A stretch of DNA of 64,000 bases from Desulfovibrio desulfuricans (GCF_024460775.1 NZ_JANFYZ010000005.1:1-64000), one strand, 5' to 3'. Shown: positions 1 to 9,014, numbered from the stretch's first letter. Notes: generated by a model not told the origin, from the sequence alone. Translations and numbers: made by a program.

Positions 1-179
1 AGCGTATCCGGTATTAGCAGCCGTTTCCAACTGTTATCCCGATCATAAGGGCAGATTATCCACGCGTTACTCACCCGTGCGCCACTTTACTCAGGGCCGA
101 AGCCCCTTTCGCGTTCGACTTGCATGTGTTAAGCACGCCGCCAGCGTTCAATCTGAGCCAGAATCAAACTCTCCAGTTC
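1..179 (-). rRNA. rrs: 16S ribosomal RNA, 5' end only (partial)
   Basis: Read on the minus strand, the sequence contains the universal bacterial 16S start (AGAGTTTGATTCTGGCTCAG, complement of 156-175), followed by the conserved run AACGCTGGCGGCGTGCTTAA. The 5' end is placed near 178-180 by comparison with the E. coli start, which lies a few bases before GAGTTTGAT. The gene runs off the left edge, so only about 180 nt are present. The five promoters at 317-743 read toward it. Confidence 0.97.
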
Positions 180-310
180 AAATCTGTACAAGACTCCTGC
201 TTTCGCAGAAATCGGAATCTCAAAGACTTTCTTCCCACTCGCTATTCACTTGTCAATGAACCACTTGGCCTCTTCGGCCCGCCAGCCCGGCTCGTTGCCG
301 CTTGGCGCGA
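180..310 (-). other. rRNA leader between promoter P1 and 16S
   Basis: About 130 nt separate the expected P1 start site from the 16S 5' end. It contains a GC-rich hairpin (GGGCCGAAGAGGCC, complement of about 267-281). Closer to the 16S is GTCTTTGAGATT, which loosely resembles a boxA antitermination element. The boxA reading is tentative. Confidence 0.5.
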
Positions 311-316
311 GGAACG

Positions 317-345
317 TTTATGCCCTCTTTCGTTTCTCGAGTCAA
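317..345 (-). promoter_or_regulatory. rRNA promoter P1 (closest to 16S)
   Basis: The -35 is TTGACT (complement of 340-345), the spacer is exactly 17 nt, and the -10 is CATAAA (317-322). It is followed by a GC-rich discriminator (CGTTCCTCGCGC), typical of stringently controlled rRNA promoters. Just upstream on the minus strand is an A-tract resembling an UP element. Confidence 0.85.
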
Positions 346-415
346 CAACTTTTTTTTCGTTTCGCGAAAGTTTTTCGCGGCGACCGTCAGTCGTTTTCTC
401 AAGGCGCGAGGAGCG

Positions 416-444
416 TTTATGCTCCCCTTCGCTTTCGAAGTCAA
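416..444 (-). promoter_or_regulatory. rRNA promoter P2
   Basis: TTGACT (439-444), 17-nt spacer, CATAAA (416-421), then the GC-rich run CGCTCCTCGCGC. The surrounding 42 bp (404-445) closely match those of P1, P3 and P4. An A-rich UP-like tract lies upstream. Confidence 0.85.
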
Positions 445-518
445 CCACTTTTTTTTCATTTCCTGAAACTTTCGTTTCACCGTGAAGCCAAGTTGTTTTT
501 CTTCAATCGCGAGGAGCG

Positions 519-547
519 GTTATGCTCCCCTTCGCTTCAGGAGTCAA
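519..547 (-). promoter_or_regulatory. rRNA promoter P3
   Basis: TTGACT (542-547), 17-nt spacer, CATAAC (519-524), GC-rich discriminator CGCTCCTCGCGA. It is part of the same repeated 41-42 bp unit as P1, P2 and P4. Confidence 0.85.
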
Positions 548-621
548 CTGTTATTTTCGTTTCCGCGAAAATTCTTTTCGCTTGCGTTTCCGTGAACCGT
601 TTTCCCTTGTCGCGAAGAGCG

Positions 622-650
622 GTTATGCTCCTCCTCACTCCGCAAGTCAA
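622..650 (-). promoter_or_regulatory. rRNA promoter P4
   Basis: TTGACT (645-650), 17-nt spacer, CATAAC (622-627), followed by CGCTCTTCGCG. Fourth copy of the repeated promoter unit, about 103 bp upstream of P3. Confidence 0.83.
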
Positions 651-714
651 CCATTATTTCAACTTTTTGCAAATTAACCACAAAAAGCATGGCTTTCTTG
701 CTCAGCGGAAGTTA

Positions 715-743
715 AAAATAGCGAAACGACACCACAGAGTCAA
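715..743 (-). promoter_or_regulatory. rRNA promoter P5 (outermost, divergent sequence)
   Basis: TTGACT (738-743), 17-nt spacer, TATTTT (715-720). It keeps the -35 and spacing of the other four but has a different spacer, -10 and discriminator, so it may be controlled differently. It lies 48 bp beyond the stop of the TRIC-type gene on the same strand. Confidence 0.6.
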
Positions 744-790
744 GCCGTAGTGCCGTTTTTTCGCAATCATTTGCCGAACTCGCCGACGTT

Positions 791-1408
791 TCAGACAATT
801 TTGACTTTTTTGACCCCTCGCAAAACAACCACCAGCAACGCCCCACACAGCGCGCTCTGCCAGGAATCCAGATTCGTCAGCAGCATCATGGTCAGCGCCA
901 GCATGCCGCCAAAGGCGGCTGCCGTAGCGTACATATCTTCTTCAACCGCACGGGCCATATCCCCAAGGCAAAGGTCTCGCGCAATGCCGCCCACAAGCCC
1001 GCCCAGTATACCAACCAGTATACTGCCTGTGGGGCCAAGCCCGGCCATCACGCCCTTTACGGTTCCCACGCCAGCTCCAAGCGCCAGCCCCAGCGCATCC
1101 AGCCAAAAGAAGGACATCCAGGCCCGGCTGCTTTGCCCTATAATGATACCGGCAATGCCGCCGCACACGCTTGCGGCCAAATATTCCCCCTGATTGAGGG
1201 TAATGGCGCCATAGCCGAGCAGCCCATCACGAGCGAGCGGCGCGGCCATCCCCGCCAGACAGGCAAGAACGGCGGCACCGCTGAAATGCGCGCCCGTAGA
1301 GCGCGCCCGGCAAGATGCGGCAGCGGCCAGCATGAAGCTGGCCGCCAGATCTAACACAAAAAAGGGAAGGTTCTGCATACGCTGCACCCAGGGGCCAGAC
1401 CATTTCAT
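791..1408 (-). CDS. TRIC/UPF0126-type (YicG-like) membrane channel protein
   Basis: A 205-residue, strongly hydrophobic protein with six to seven predicted membrane segments. The glycine-rich segment GILGGLVGGIARDLCLGD (roughly residues 133-150) matches the repeat of bacterial TRIC/UPF0126 proteins, which form trimeric monovalent-cation channels in the inner membrane. The start is uncertain: ATG at 1408 has GGAG 10 nt upstream, while an internal Met at 1378 would give the usual short N-terminus (FVLDL). It lies 100 bp downstream of rny on the same strand and may be co-transcribed. Its natural substrate is not shown by the sequence. Confidence 0.75.
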   Translation of the reverse strand: MKWSGPWVQRMQNLPFFVLDLAASFMLAAAASCRARSTGAHFSGAAVLACLAGMAAPLARDGLLGYGAITLNQGEYLAASVCGGIAGIIIGQSSRAWMSFFWLDALGLALGAGVGTVKGVMAGLGPTGSILVGILGGLVGGIARDLCLGDMARAVEEDMYATAAAFGGMLALTMMLLTNLDSWQSALCGALLVVVLRGVKKVKIV

Positions 1409-1507
1409 TCATGAAATGCTCCAGCAAGGATTTGCCTGAAAATCATTGCCGCGAAACAGGCACATGCGGGCTTTGCCAGCGTTGAGCACCTGTTTAAGGC
1501 TTTTGCT

Positions 1508-3067
1508 CTACTTGGCCAGCCCCACTGCCCGGCGTTCACGAATGACCGTCACGCGGATCTGGCCGGGATAGGTAAGGTTTTTCTCAATCTTTTCAGCAAT
1601 ATCCTTACAGAGAATATACGTGGTGTCGTCATCAACCATGTCGGAGTTGACCATCACGCGAATCTCGCGGCCAGCCTGAATGGCGTATGCCTTGCTGACG
1701 CCATCAAAGCTGGTGGCAATGCCCTCCAGATCTTCAAGCCGTTTCACGTAGTTTTCAAGCAGCTCTTTACGTGCGCCGGGGCGCGCGCCGGAGATAGAGT
1801 CGGCCGCCTGCACCAGCACTGCCAGAGCCGTTGAGGGGCGCTGATCTTCATGGTGGGCTGCAATGGCGTGGATGATCTCCTGGCTTTCGTTGTACTTTTT
1901 GGCGAGGTCCGCGCCGATAAGGGCATGCGGGCCTTCCACCTCGTGGTCAACGGCCTTGCCGATGTCGTGCAACAGGCCAGCCCGCTTGGCTTTTTTGACG
2001 TCCATGCCGAGCTCGGCGGCCATCATGCCGCACAGGGCCGAAACTTCAAGAGAGTGCTGGAGCACGTTTTGGGTAAACGAGGTACGGTAGCGCAACTGCC
2101 CGAGCAAACGGACGATTTCCGGATGGATACCGTGAACTCCTGCATCAAAGGTGGCCTGTTCGCCCACTTCGCGCACCTGGGTGTCCAGTTCCTGCTCACA
2201 CTTCTGCACAATGTCTTCGATGCGGGCAGGATGAATGCGGCCATCCTGGATCAAACGCTCAAGCGCCATTTTGGCAACCTGACGGCGCAGCGGGCTGTAA
2301 GCTGAAAGAATAACGGTTTCAGGCGTATCATCTATAATAAGATCCACACCGGTGGCAGCTTCAAGCGCGCGGATGTTGCGGCCTTCGCGCCCGATGATGC
2401 GGCCCTTCATATCTTCACTCGGAAGGGTCACAGCCGTAACGGTCTGCTCGTTGACGTAGTCGCCCGCGTAGCGCTGGATGACATTACAGAGGATTTCTTT
2501 GGCTTTGCGGTCGGCAGTTTCGCGCGCTTCCATTTCAATCTGGCGGATCATGCGCGCCGATTCGTGCCGGGTTTTGGCTTCAATTTCGCTGAAAAGCCGA
2601 ACCTTTGCCTCATCGGCAGTGAGGCCAGCAATTTCAGAAAGCCGCTGCTCCTGCTCTTCAATACGGGTCTGCAAAAACATTTCAGATTCAGAAAGCTGGC
2701 GCTCCTTGCGGGCCAGTTCTTTCTCTGAAGTCAGCAGTTCGTGCTCCCTTGTGGTTGCTTTTTCAAGCTTTTCCTCAAGGCGACCGCCCATTTCTTCAAG
2801 CTTGCGTTCGCGGGCCTTGACCTCGCGCTCACGTTCCTTGAATTCGTTTTCGAGTTCCCGCTTTTGATTGAACAGATCATCCTGGCCCTGAAGCAATATC
2901 TCTTTTTTCTGGGCCTGCGCCTCTTTACGCGCTTCCGCCACTATGCGCTTCGCCAGATCTTCGGCGTCGCCCACACGTTTTGCGGCAGAACGCTTGTGCG
3001 CAAACACCCCCAGCGCAACCCCCAGCAGCGCCGCAGCTACAAGCGCTGCAATGAACAATGGATCCAT
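1508..3067 (-). CDS. rny: Ribonuclease Y
   Basis: 519 residues with the full RNase Y layout: an N-terminal membrane anchor (about 5-22), a long charged coiled coil (about 30-190), a KH RNA-binding domain (about 210-275, with [15 protein letters not shown]) and an HD domain (about 335-430, with LLHDIGK). RNase Y is a membrane-tethered endoribonuclease that starts mRNA turnover; the HD residues bind the catalytic metal. The ATG at 3067 is preceded by GAGAGAGG at good spacing. It lies downstream of the zapA/6S region on the same strand, with no sign of decay. Confidence 0.96.
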   Translation of the reverse strand: MDPLFIAALVAAALLGVALGVFAHKRSAAKRVGDAEDLAKRIVAEARKEAQAQKKEILLQGQDDLFNQKRELENEFKEREREVKARERKLEEMGGRLEEKLEKATTREHELLTSEKELARKERQLSESEMFLQTRIEEQEQRLSEIAGLTADEAKVRLFSEIEAKTRHESARMIRQIEMEARETADRKAKEILCNVIQRYAGDYVNEQTVTAVTLPSEDMKGRIIGREGRNIRALEAATGVDLIIDDTPETVILSAYSPLRRQVAKMALERLIQDGRIHPARIEDIVQKCEQELDTQVREVGEQATFDAGVHGIHPEIVRLLGQLRYRTSFTQNVLQHSLEVSALCGMMAAELGMDVKKAKRAGLLHDIGKAVDHEVEGPHALIGADLAKKYNESQEIIHAIAAHHEDQRPSTALAVLVQAADSISGARPGARKELLENYVKRLEDLEGIATSFDGVSKAYAIQAGREIRVMVNSDMVDDDTTYILCKDIAEKIEKNLTYPGQIRVTVIRERRAVGLAK

Positions 3068-3272
3068 GAATCCAGCCTCTCTCTTTTATCAATACGGACC
3101 CTGCGCCAAGAGGCGCGGGCCGACGAACACCGGCAAGCGGCAAGACTGCCGCACACCGTAGCAAAATGAGCCCAAAGGGGCTGCTGAAACCCTGGCTGGA
3201 TACCGATTAACGGTCTGGAATGAACTGCGCAAAAGCATCGGCCACTAAGAATGGCAGCCAGATACGTCAAAA

Positions 3273-3470
3273 GAAGGCGCGTTCCCCGGAGCGCCGTGTC
3301 ATGCTTGCGGTACAGAACCTGGATAACCAGGTCGGGCGCCTGTGTGTCCTTTCCGGGCTTCCCGGTCTTGCCGGGCGTGCACACACAAAGACAGTGACGG
3401 CTCCCTTTTATATTCTTGTCAGGTTAGCACCGAGGCATAAATCACGCGCGTCCCAGGGAAGCGCCCAAAG
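3273..3470 (-). ncRNA. ssrS: Probable 6S RNA
   Basis: The 400-bp gap between zapA and rny holds a structured RNA on the minus strand. Its ends pair: GGCGCTTCCC (complement of 3456-3465) with GGGAACGCGCC (complement of 3276-3286), with one bulged base, enclosing about 190 nt. Inside, TGTGTGT pairs with ACACACA and short hairpins follow (CCCGG-CAAGA-CCGGG; ACCTGG-TTAT-CCAGGT), so the molecule is a long rod with an internal bubble. Size, closed ends and location directly after zapA are classic for 6S RNA, which binds sigma-70 RNA polymerase. The family call is inference from structure and synteny; exact ends are approximate. Confidence 0.6.
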
Positions 3471-3474
3471 GAGC

Positions 3475-3747
3475 CTAAGAGGACTCCTCTATTTTTGAAA
3501 GCAAGGTTGAGACGCGATTCTGCACGTCCGCCTGCTCTTTCTGCGATTGCAGCAAATCATCCGCCAGTCCAAGGGCCATAAAAGTCAGCAGAATGTCCTT
3601 GGTCTGCCCTCCGTGGAACCTCAGCTTCTGGTCTGCGAACCGTTCCTCCACCAGCCGCACGGCTTCCTGTACGCGCCGCATGTCGGCTCCAGGCTTGAAT
3701 GCAATGCTCAGCCCAAGAACGGTGAGGTTGATAGTATCCTGGTTCAC
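3475..3747 (-). CDS. zapA: Cell division protein ZapA
   Basis: A 90-residue protein with the ZapA pattern: an N-terminal beta-strand region (TVLGLSIAFKPGADMRRVQEAVRLVEERF) followed by a helical C-terminal coiled coil (about residues 45-88). ZapA binds FtsZ and bundles its protofilaments at mid-cell. The gene follows a small coiled-coil gene by 6 bp and precedes the probable 6S RNA, an arrangement common in proteobacteria. Length is normal for the family. Confidence 0.85.
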   Translation of the reverse strand: MNQDTINLTVLGLSIAFKPGADMRRVQEAVRLVEERFADQKLRFHGGQTKDILLTFMALGLADDLLQSQKEQADVQNRVSTLLSKIEESS

Positions 3748-3753
3748 AAAAAC

Positions 3754-3999
3754 CTACTCGACGCTGTCGTGCTCCTGAATCCTGCGCAGCAAGGCGTCAA
3801 TGCGATTCAGAGCCTCAGTACGCAACGTTTCTTCGTTTTCAAGAGCTTCGCGCAGCTTTTGGTTTTCTTCATCAAGTGCGTCATTTCTGGCTGCCACATC
3901 GGCAGACTCCGCACTGATTTTCGCGTTTTCCGCCTTGAGGCGGTCAAGTCGGGCCAAAAGCGCCTCAACCTGCGATTCAAGCTGCTCCAAAAGTTCCAT
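3754..3999 (-). CDS. Small coiled-coil protein, ZapB-like
   Basis: 81 residues, almost wholly a heptad-patterned coiled coil (LEQLESQVEALLARLDRL near the start). The chosen start is the ATG at 3999 because the upstream in-frame sequence is not coiled-coil-like, although no strong ribosome-binding site precedes it. Its size, composition and position 6 bp before zapA suggest a ZapB-type partner in Z-ring assembly. This is inference from context, since coiled coils carry little family-specific sequence. Confidence 0.65.
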   Translation of the reverse strand: MELLEQLESQVEALLARLDRLKAENAKISAESADVAARNDALDEENQKLREALENEETLRTEALNRIDALLRRIQEHDSVE

Positions 4000-4131
4000 G
4001 ATTTGTAGATAACACCGCGGCATGACCTTGGCAAGAATGGATACGCTCGGGCGAAAAAATACCCGCGCCGGGCTGTGCCGGCGCGGGCTGCAAAAAGACA
4101 AAACCCTTGCGGCACAGGCCGCCAGGGCCGT

Positions 4132-5487
4132 TTATTTATTCCTGCGGGGCAGATTTTTCTGCTTTTCGCGGGCAATGGCAAGCTCGCCGTTGGGCACGTC
4201 GCGGGTAATGACCGAGCCTGCGCCCACAAGGGCATCGTCGCCCACGTTCACAGGCGCAACCAGGGCGGTATTGCTGCCAATAAAGGCATAGCGCCCGATT
4301 TTGGTCTGGAACTTGTGCTTTCCATCGTAATTGCAGGTGATTGTGCCCGCGCCGATGTTGGTGCCCTCGCCTATTTCGGCATCACCAAGATAGGTAAGGT
4401 GGTTGGCCTTGGCGCCTTTGCCAAGGTGGGTTTTTTTAAGCTCGACAAAATTGCCCACATGCGACTGTTCTTCAAGCACAGCGCCGGGCCGCAGGCGGGC
4501 AAAGGGCCCCACCAATGCAGTTGCGCCCACGCGGGCCTTTTCCAGATGGGAGAAGGAACGGATCTCTGCATTATTGGAGATTACGCAGTCGCGCACCACG
4601 CAGTGCGAGGCAACGCTGGCCCCACGGCTGATGCTGGTGCGTCCATAAACTTCGCACGGGCCAGTCAGTTCCACTCCGGGTTCAATCTGTGCCAGGGGGC
4701 CAACACGCACCGAGCCCGGCGCATGCACGATAACACCCGAAGCAAGCAGATCATCAACAATACGGGCGCGCAGGGTTTCTTCCATACGGGAAAGCTCAAC
4801 TGGCGAATTCACGCCCATGAGCGAATCATCGCGGCCGCACTGGATACCGAGAACTTCGTATTTTTCCGCGACGGCAAGGCCGATGAGGTCTGTAATGTAG
4901 TATTCGCCGCTCTTGTTGCTGTTGTTCAGGTGAGGCAAAAGGCTTTGCACCGCAGCAAGGCTGCAATAGTACATGCCCGCGTTAACCTCGTTGGAAGGCG
5001 GCCCGTAGAGCGAGGAATCATAATCCTTGGCTTCCACAATGGCCTTGACCTTGCCCTGCTGGCGCACCACCCGGCCATACGCGCCGGGGTTGTCCAGCTC
5101 AATGGTGGCAAAAGCCAGATCGGCCCCAACGGCCTCGGCAAGAAAAGAACGAACCAGAGATTCCGAAAGCAGGGGCGCATCGCCGTTGACCACCAGCAAA
5201 TGGGTGCAACCGGCTTCTGTCAGTGCGGGCAGAGCCTGAATAAGGGCATGGCCTGTGCCAAGCTGTTGTTCCTGCAACACAAAGCGGGCATCAGGAAAGG
5301 CGGCCTGCACCATTTCGGCGCGATGCCCGGCCACAATCCAGACGTCTTCCGCAAAAACAGGGCGCAGAGCCTCAATGACGCAGGCAAGCATTGGCTCGCC
5401 CAGCAGCGTTTGCAGCACCTTGGGCCTGTCCGAGTGCATGCGGGTTCCCTTGCCCGCTGCAAGAATCAAAGCCGCGTTCTTCGGCAT
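4132..5487 (-). CDS. glmU: Bifunctional N-acetylglucosamine-1-phosphate uridyltransferase / glucosamine-1-phosphate acetyltransferase
   Basis: 451 residues. The N-terminal half has the nucleotidyltransferase signature LILAAGKGTRM and a downstream Lys in the sugar-nucleotide motif (RPKVLQ). The C-terminal half is a left-handed beta-helix of hexapeptide repeats containing the acetyltransferase site (NIGAGTITCNYDGKHK). GlmU makes UDP-GlcNAc for peptidoglycan and lipopolysaccharide in the cytoplasm. ATG 5487 is chosen over a longer frame because AAGGAGAT sits 5 nt upstream and the protein then begins directly with the family N-terminus. Confidence 0.96.
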   Translation of the reverse strand: MPKNAALILAAGKGTRMHSDRPKVLQTLLGEPMLACVIEALRPVFAEDVWIVAGHRAEMVQAAFPDARFVLQEQQLGTGHALIQALPALTEAGCTHLLVVNGDAPLLSESLVRSFLAEAVGADLAFATIELDNPGAYGRVVRQQGKVKAIVEAKDYDSSLYGPPSNEVNAGMYYCSLAAVQSLLPHLNNSNKSGEYYITDLIGLAVAEKYEVLGIQCGRDDSLMGVNSPVELSRMEETLRARIVDDLLASGVIVHAPGSVRVGPLAQIEPGVELTGPCEVYGRTSISRGASVASHCVVRDCVISNNAEIRSFSHLEKARVGATALVGPFARLRPGAVLEEQSHVGNFVELKKTHLGKGAKANHLTYLGDAEIGEGTNIGAGTITCNYDGKHKFQTKIGRYAFIGSNTALVAPVNVGDDALVGAGSVITRDVPNGELAIAREKQKNLPRRNK

Positions 5488-5606
5488 GAATATCTCCTTC
5501 GTTCGCCACATATGGCGGGAAACTGTGCAGGCAGACCAATAGCCTCTTGCGGGCCAAACAGCAAGACCGCAGAGGTGGTCTGCGCTGTGCGACGCTGCTC
5601 GGGCGT

Positions 5607-6722
5607 TTACCCCGTGCCCACCTGCGATGGCAGGCCAATCACGCAAAGTCTGGCATAGGTGCTGCGCAGGCGCGCATTCAGCGCATCTGACGAGAGATCG
5701 GCCATACGGGGAAACATGCGTTTGAGCACCATTAGGGCCTTGGCGGCTGTGGGCGTCAGTTGCAAGCCAGACCATGAGGCGAGGCGCAAACACCGCCCCC
5801 CGTAATAATCCTGAACATAGCGCAGATTGCCCGTATCATTGCGCGGCACACTGTGGCTGAACAGCGGCGCGGCTGCGAGCACTGCCTTTGTAAAAAAATC
5901 CTGCATGACCCGTGAGCGCTCAGGATCAAGCTCGCAGAGATACCCGGCAGAAACAAGGCAGCCAGCGGCATGGGCCAGCCAGCCTGCACACTTGGCCTGC
6001 AAGGGAAACTCCGGCAGCTCGGCCAGCATACGGCCCACCTTTTCGTGCATAAGCGAGTCATGGTGATACATCCGGGCGCGATTTTCCGTCATACCGCCGC
6101 CGTGCTTGCGGTAAAACACCACCCCATCTGTATTTATGCCCACTTTGGCCCCCAGGCCGTAGCATCGCAACCAGTAATCCTGATCTTCGCAGGATCTGAG
6201 GCCCTGATCAAAGTAGCCGACACGGCGCACAATATCTGTCCGCACCATATAGCAATGCACGGGAGCAAGATTGGCATTGCATGCATGCACATCCCAGTGG
6301 CTGTTGACCAGCGACCACAACCCATCGACCTGTCTATTTGCGCCTTCTGAAAAATCCAGACAGCGACAAATGACAATATCAAGTTCAGGCTGCGCGGTAA
6401 AAACTTTCAGTTGGCTCGCCAGCAATTCCTTTGCATGAAGGTCATCCGCGTCAAGAAAGGCGATGAAATCACCGTGCGCCGCACGCAATCCAGCATTTCT
6501 CGCTGCGGAAAGCCCCTGATTTTCCTGATAAATATAGTGCACGTCCGGCCCAAACAAACGGGCAACCTCAGCGGTGTTGTCCGTCGAGCCATCATCCACC
6601 ACAATCACCTCCACTTCCACCTGCGGACAACGCTGCTGCAGCACGCTGGAAACAGCGTGAGGAAGAAAACCGGCGTAATTATAGCTGGGGATTATTACTG
6701 AAACCAATGGAGGAGAAGTCAT
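5607..6722 (-). CDS. Family 2 glycosyltransferase
   Basis: 371 residues with a GT-A domain: VSVIIPSYNYAGFL at the start, VVDDGSTDNT at about 41-50, and the metal-binding motif FLDADD at about 90-95. The QENQGLSAARNAG segment is also typical. The C-terminal 120 residues are not a recognisable domain. The enzyme should transfer a sugar from a nucleotide donor at the cytoplasmic face, probably to a surface polysaccharide or lipid. It lies 119 bp upstream of glmU on the same strand, which fits supply of UDP-GlcNAc, but acceptor and donor cannot be read from the sequence. Confidence 0.85.
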   Translation of the reverse strand: MTSPPLVSVIIPSYNYAGFLPHAVSSVLQQRCPQVEVEVIVVDDGSTDNTAEVARLFGPDVHYIYQENQGLSAARNAGLRAAHGDFIAFLDADDLHAKELLASQLKVFTAQPELDIVICRCLDFSEGANRQVDGLWSLVNSHWDVHACNANLAPVHCYMVRTDIVRRVGYFDQGLRSCEDQDYWLRCYGLGAKVGINTDGVVFYRKHGGGMTENRARMYHHDSLMHEKVGRMLAELPEFPLQAKCAGWLAHAAGCLVSAGYLCELDPERSRVMQDFFTKAVLAAAPLFSHSVPRNDTGNLRYVQDYYGGRCLRLASWSGLQLTPTAAKALMVLKRMFPRMADLSSDALNARLRSTYARLCVIGLPSQVGTG

Positions 6723-6819
6723 GCGATATCCTGTTATGCCGTAAGCACCATGCAGGAGTGCTGATAACGCGCACCAGGCAGATTCAAGGCGCGCCTTTCA
6801 GCACTCCCGCACGCCGATT

Positions 6820-7230
6820 TCAGTTCTTCCATATAAAGGTAAACACCTGCTCCACATCGGGGTGCAGGGTGTGGTGCACTGGGCAGCTTTGAGTGCAGCG
6901 CTCAATTACCGTCTTTTCCTTGGCGGAATATTCGCGGTCGGGCATTTTGAAGGTCACTTCAATCTTGCCGATGCGGCGCGGGTCGGCGCTCATGGTTTTG
7001 TTGATCTCCATCTCTGTGCCGGTCACGTCCACGCCATGCGTCTTTGCATAAATGCCGATAATGGTCATGGCGCAGGCCCCAAGGGCTGTGGCGCACAGGT
7101 CGGTAGGTGAAAAAGCCGCACCCAGCCCCTGATTGTCAGAAGGAGCGTCTGTGATGATCTTTGTGCCGCTCTGGTTGTGGACGCACTCCACGCGCAGATC
7201 CCCAAGATATTTTGCGCTGACGGTAGCCAT
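6820..7230 (-). CDS. OsmC/Ohr family protein
   Basis: 136 residues. The OsmC fold is recognisable from SPTDLCATALGACAMTIIG and the C-terminal ERCTQSCPVHHTL, giving the two conserved redox cysteines at about Cys53 and Cys116. Such proteins reduce organic hydroperoxides or act as thiol-dependent peroxidases. ATG 7230 is preferred to a longer frame starting at 7257 because AGGAG lies 6 nt upstream. It is a single gene between the glycosyltransferase and mntP. Confidence 0.85.
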   Translation of the reverse strand: MATVSAKYLGDLRVECVHNQSGTKIITDAPSDNQGLGAAFSPTDLCATALGACAMTIIGIYAKTHGVDVTGTEMEINKTMSADPRRIGKIEVTFKMPDREYSAKEKTVIERCTQSCPVHHTLHPDVEQVFTFIWKN

Positions 7231-7274
7231 GAAAACTCCTGCGGTTTTGCCGGTCAAACGGCAGTTACTGGTGA

Positions 7275-7859
7275 TTAACCAAAAACATTATGCTCGCGCA
7301 ACGTGTTGCAGGCAATAGCCAGCAGGGTCAACCCGCCCAGCAGCTCAGCCCATCCGTTGACCGCGCAGAGATTGGCCAGCGCCTTGCCCAGATACACGCC
7401 CACAGCGGTAATAACCGCGCAGACCAGACCGATCATCAGGGCCGGGCTCCAGACAGAAGTTCCCAGAATGGCAAAAGAAAGACCCACGGCCAGGGCATCG
7501 ATGCTTGTGGCAACGCTCAGCACCAGCAGGTTACGCCCCGCGGTGGGATCCACCGAAGGACGCGGACAGGAGGAACTCGCCCGTAGCGCCGAAAACCCCG
7601 AAAGCACCATCTTGCCGCCTATCCAGGCCAGCAGGGCAAAGGCGATCCAGTGATCCCAAGCTTCCATATAAGAACGCACGGTAATGCCCAGATACCACCC
7701 CACCACCGGCATGGCGAACTGAAAAAAGCCGAATGCCGCAGAAAGCCGGAAGTAATGGCGCGCCTGCGGCACGCGCAGGGCGCAGCCAGAAGCCAGGGCA
7801 ACGGCAAATGCATCCATGGAAAGGGCAACGGCCAGGAGCAGAACAGCAAAAAACGACAT
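7275..7859 (-). CDS. mntP: Manganese efflux pump MntP
   Basis: 194 residues and six membrane segments arranged as two homologous halves, each with a conserved acidic motif (LSMDAFAVAL near residue 14 and ATSIDALAVGLSF near 120), characteristic of MntP/YebN. It exports Mn(II) across the inner membrane. The start is the ATG at 7859, where the protein begins with the family N-terminus; the ribosome site is weak. Upstream on the minus strand is a plausible promoter (TATAGT at about 7918-7923). I looked for a yybP-ykoY manganese riboswitch between 7860 and 7975 and did not see one. Confidence 0.9.
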   Translation of the reverse strand: MSFFAVLLLAVALSMDAFAVALASGCALRVPQARHYFRLSAAFGFFQFAMPVVGWYLGITVRSYMEAWDHWIAFALLAWIGGKMVLSGFSALRASSSCPRPSVDPTAGRNLLVLSVATSIDALAVGLSFAILGTSVWSPALMIGLVCAVITAVGVYLGKALANLCAVNGWAELLGGLTLLAIACNTLREHNVFG

Positions 7860-7995
7860 AAAAACCCCATGCTGCGGTGCGCAATGACCGCCCAGTGTGA
7901 TTGCAGAGTGGCGTGAACTATAGGGCAAGGGCCGCCCAGGAGCAAGAGAGGTCTTTCGCTTGCGGCTGACACGGCCTCGGGATACAAGGCTGGGT

Positions 7996-8937
7996 ATGCA
8001 AACTATTCCTTCTTGGCTTTTCTGCTGGCAATGGATTGCCGCTGTTCTGACCCTGGGCGCAAGCGCCGCTTCGGCCATGCCCATTATTATCGCTCTCACC
8101 CTGGCCACCGGCAGACGGGGCCAGGCCAGGCTCTGCGCCTATGGCGCGCGCACCCTCGCCCGCTGCGCCGCGGGGCTGGCTGTTCTTGGCCCGCTGCTGG
8201 CCGCTGGCAGTGTTCTTGCCCTGCTGGCAAGCATACGCAGCACGGAACACATGTTTGAAGGCGTATCATTGTGGATGCCCGCCATGCTGCCCTACACAAC
8301 GGCGGTTGCCGCATGGCTGGCTGGCATAATCTGCCTGCTGCTGTATCTTGCCGCCGACCGCGCGGCCCCCGTGCCGCAAGCTGCGCAGGATTACTGGCAG
8401 CCAGGGCAGATCGGCCTGCGCGTTGGCCTTGCGCTGCTGGCGGCCCTCTGCTTTTTTGCCGCGCAGGTTCTGCCCAACTGGCCCTTTTCCGGCCTGCCGC
8501 AAGGGCTGAGTATGGAGGATGTGGCTCTGGCCGTGCTTCCCAAAACCCTGCACGACTACTTTACCGCATTGGCCCCAGCGGGCAGCGTTGCGCTGATCAT
8601 CCTTTCCCTTGTGGCCCGCAACAGTGGAGCCGCATTCACGCTGGCGGACGAACAGCGCGCTGCCCGCTGGTGCGCGCTGTGGGCCATGGTGGGCTTTATC
8701 CCCCGCTGCATTGACCGCTGGGGGCTTGTGATCGGATTTTCCCTGCGTCAGGGCCCCTTGCCGCAAGGCTTGGCGGAACAGGCAATGGGCCTTGTGCCCA
8801 TGACCCTCGCCATTGCCTGCTGGGTTGCCCTGTTTGTTCTGCGCGCGCCCCGCAAATTTTACTGGCTCAATATTCTTGGGCTTCTGCTGCTTGTGCTGGG
8901 CGCGAGCTTTCCGTTCCTTTTGGCGCTCGGGCGCTGA
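7996..8937 (+). CDS. Polytopic membrane protein of unknown function
   Basis: 313 residues with about eight hydrophobic segments and no motif I recognise. ATG 7996 is taken as the start because the first membrane segment (LFCWQWIAAVLTLGASAASA) begins soon after; a longer frame from 7960 is possible. It is divergent from mntP, with about 135 bp between the two starts. Conserved-looking charged loops (for example RCIDRWGLVIGF near residue 240) suggest a real membrane protein, but I cannot assign a role. Confidence 0.7.
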   Translation: MQTIPSWLFCWQWIAAVLTLGASAASAMPIIIALTLATGRRGQARLCAYGARTLARCAAGLAVLGPLLAAGSVLALLASIRSTEHMFEGVSLWMPAMLPYTTAVAAWLAGIICLLLYLAADRAAPVPQAAQDYWQPGQIGLRVGLALLAALCFFAAQVLPNWPFSGLPQGLSMEDVALAVLPKTLHDYFTALAPAGSVALIILSLVARNSGAAFTLADEQRAARWCALWAMVGFIPRCIDRWGLVIGFSLRQGPLPQGLAEQAMGLVPMTLAIACWVALFVLRAPRKFYWLNILGLLLLVLGASFPFLLALGR

Positions 8938-9014
8938 TGCTTGCCCCGCACTCGGGCAGCGCGTATACCCAACTGCACATACGGATTCGATTTTTCCGCA
9001 ACCCGGAGGTTCCC

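Noticed and set aside
4075..5658. A 527-codon open frame on the plus strand
   Set aside because: It lies opposite glmU, which is a complete, recognisable gene with a good ribosome site. The frame is a by-product of high-GC coding sequence.
7860..7975. Manganese (yybP-ykoY) riboswitch before mntP
   Set aside because: Expected for this gene, but I could not find the conserved loop sequences; a plain promoter is visible instead.
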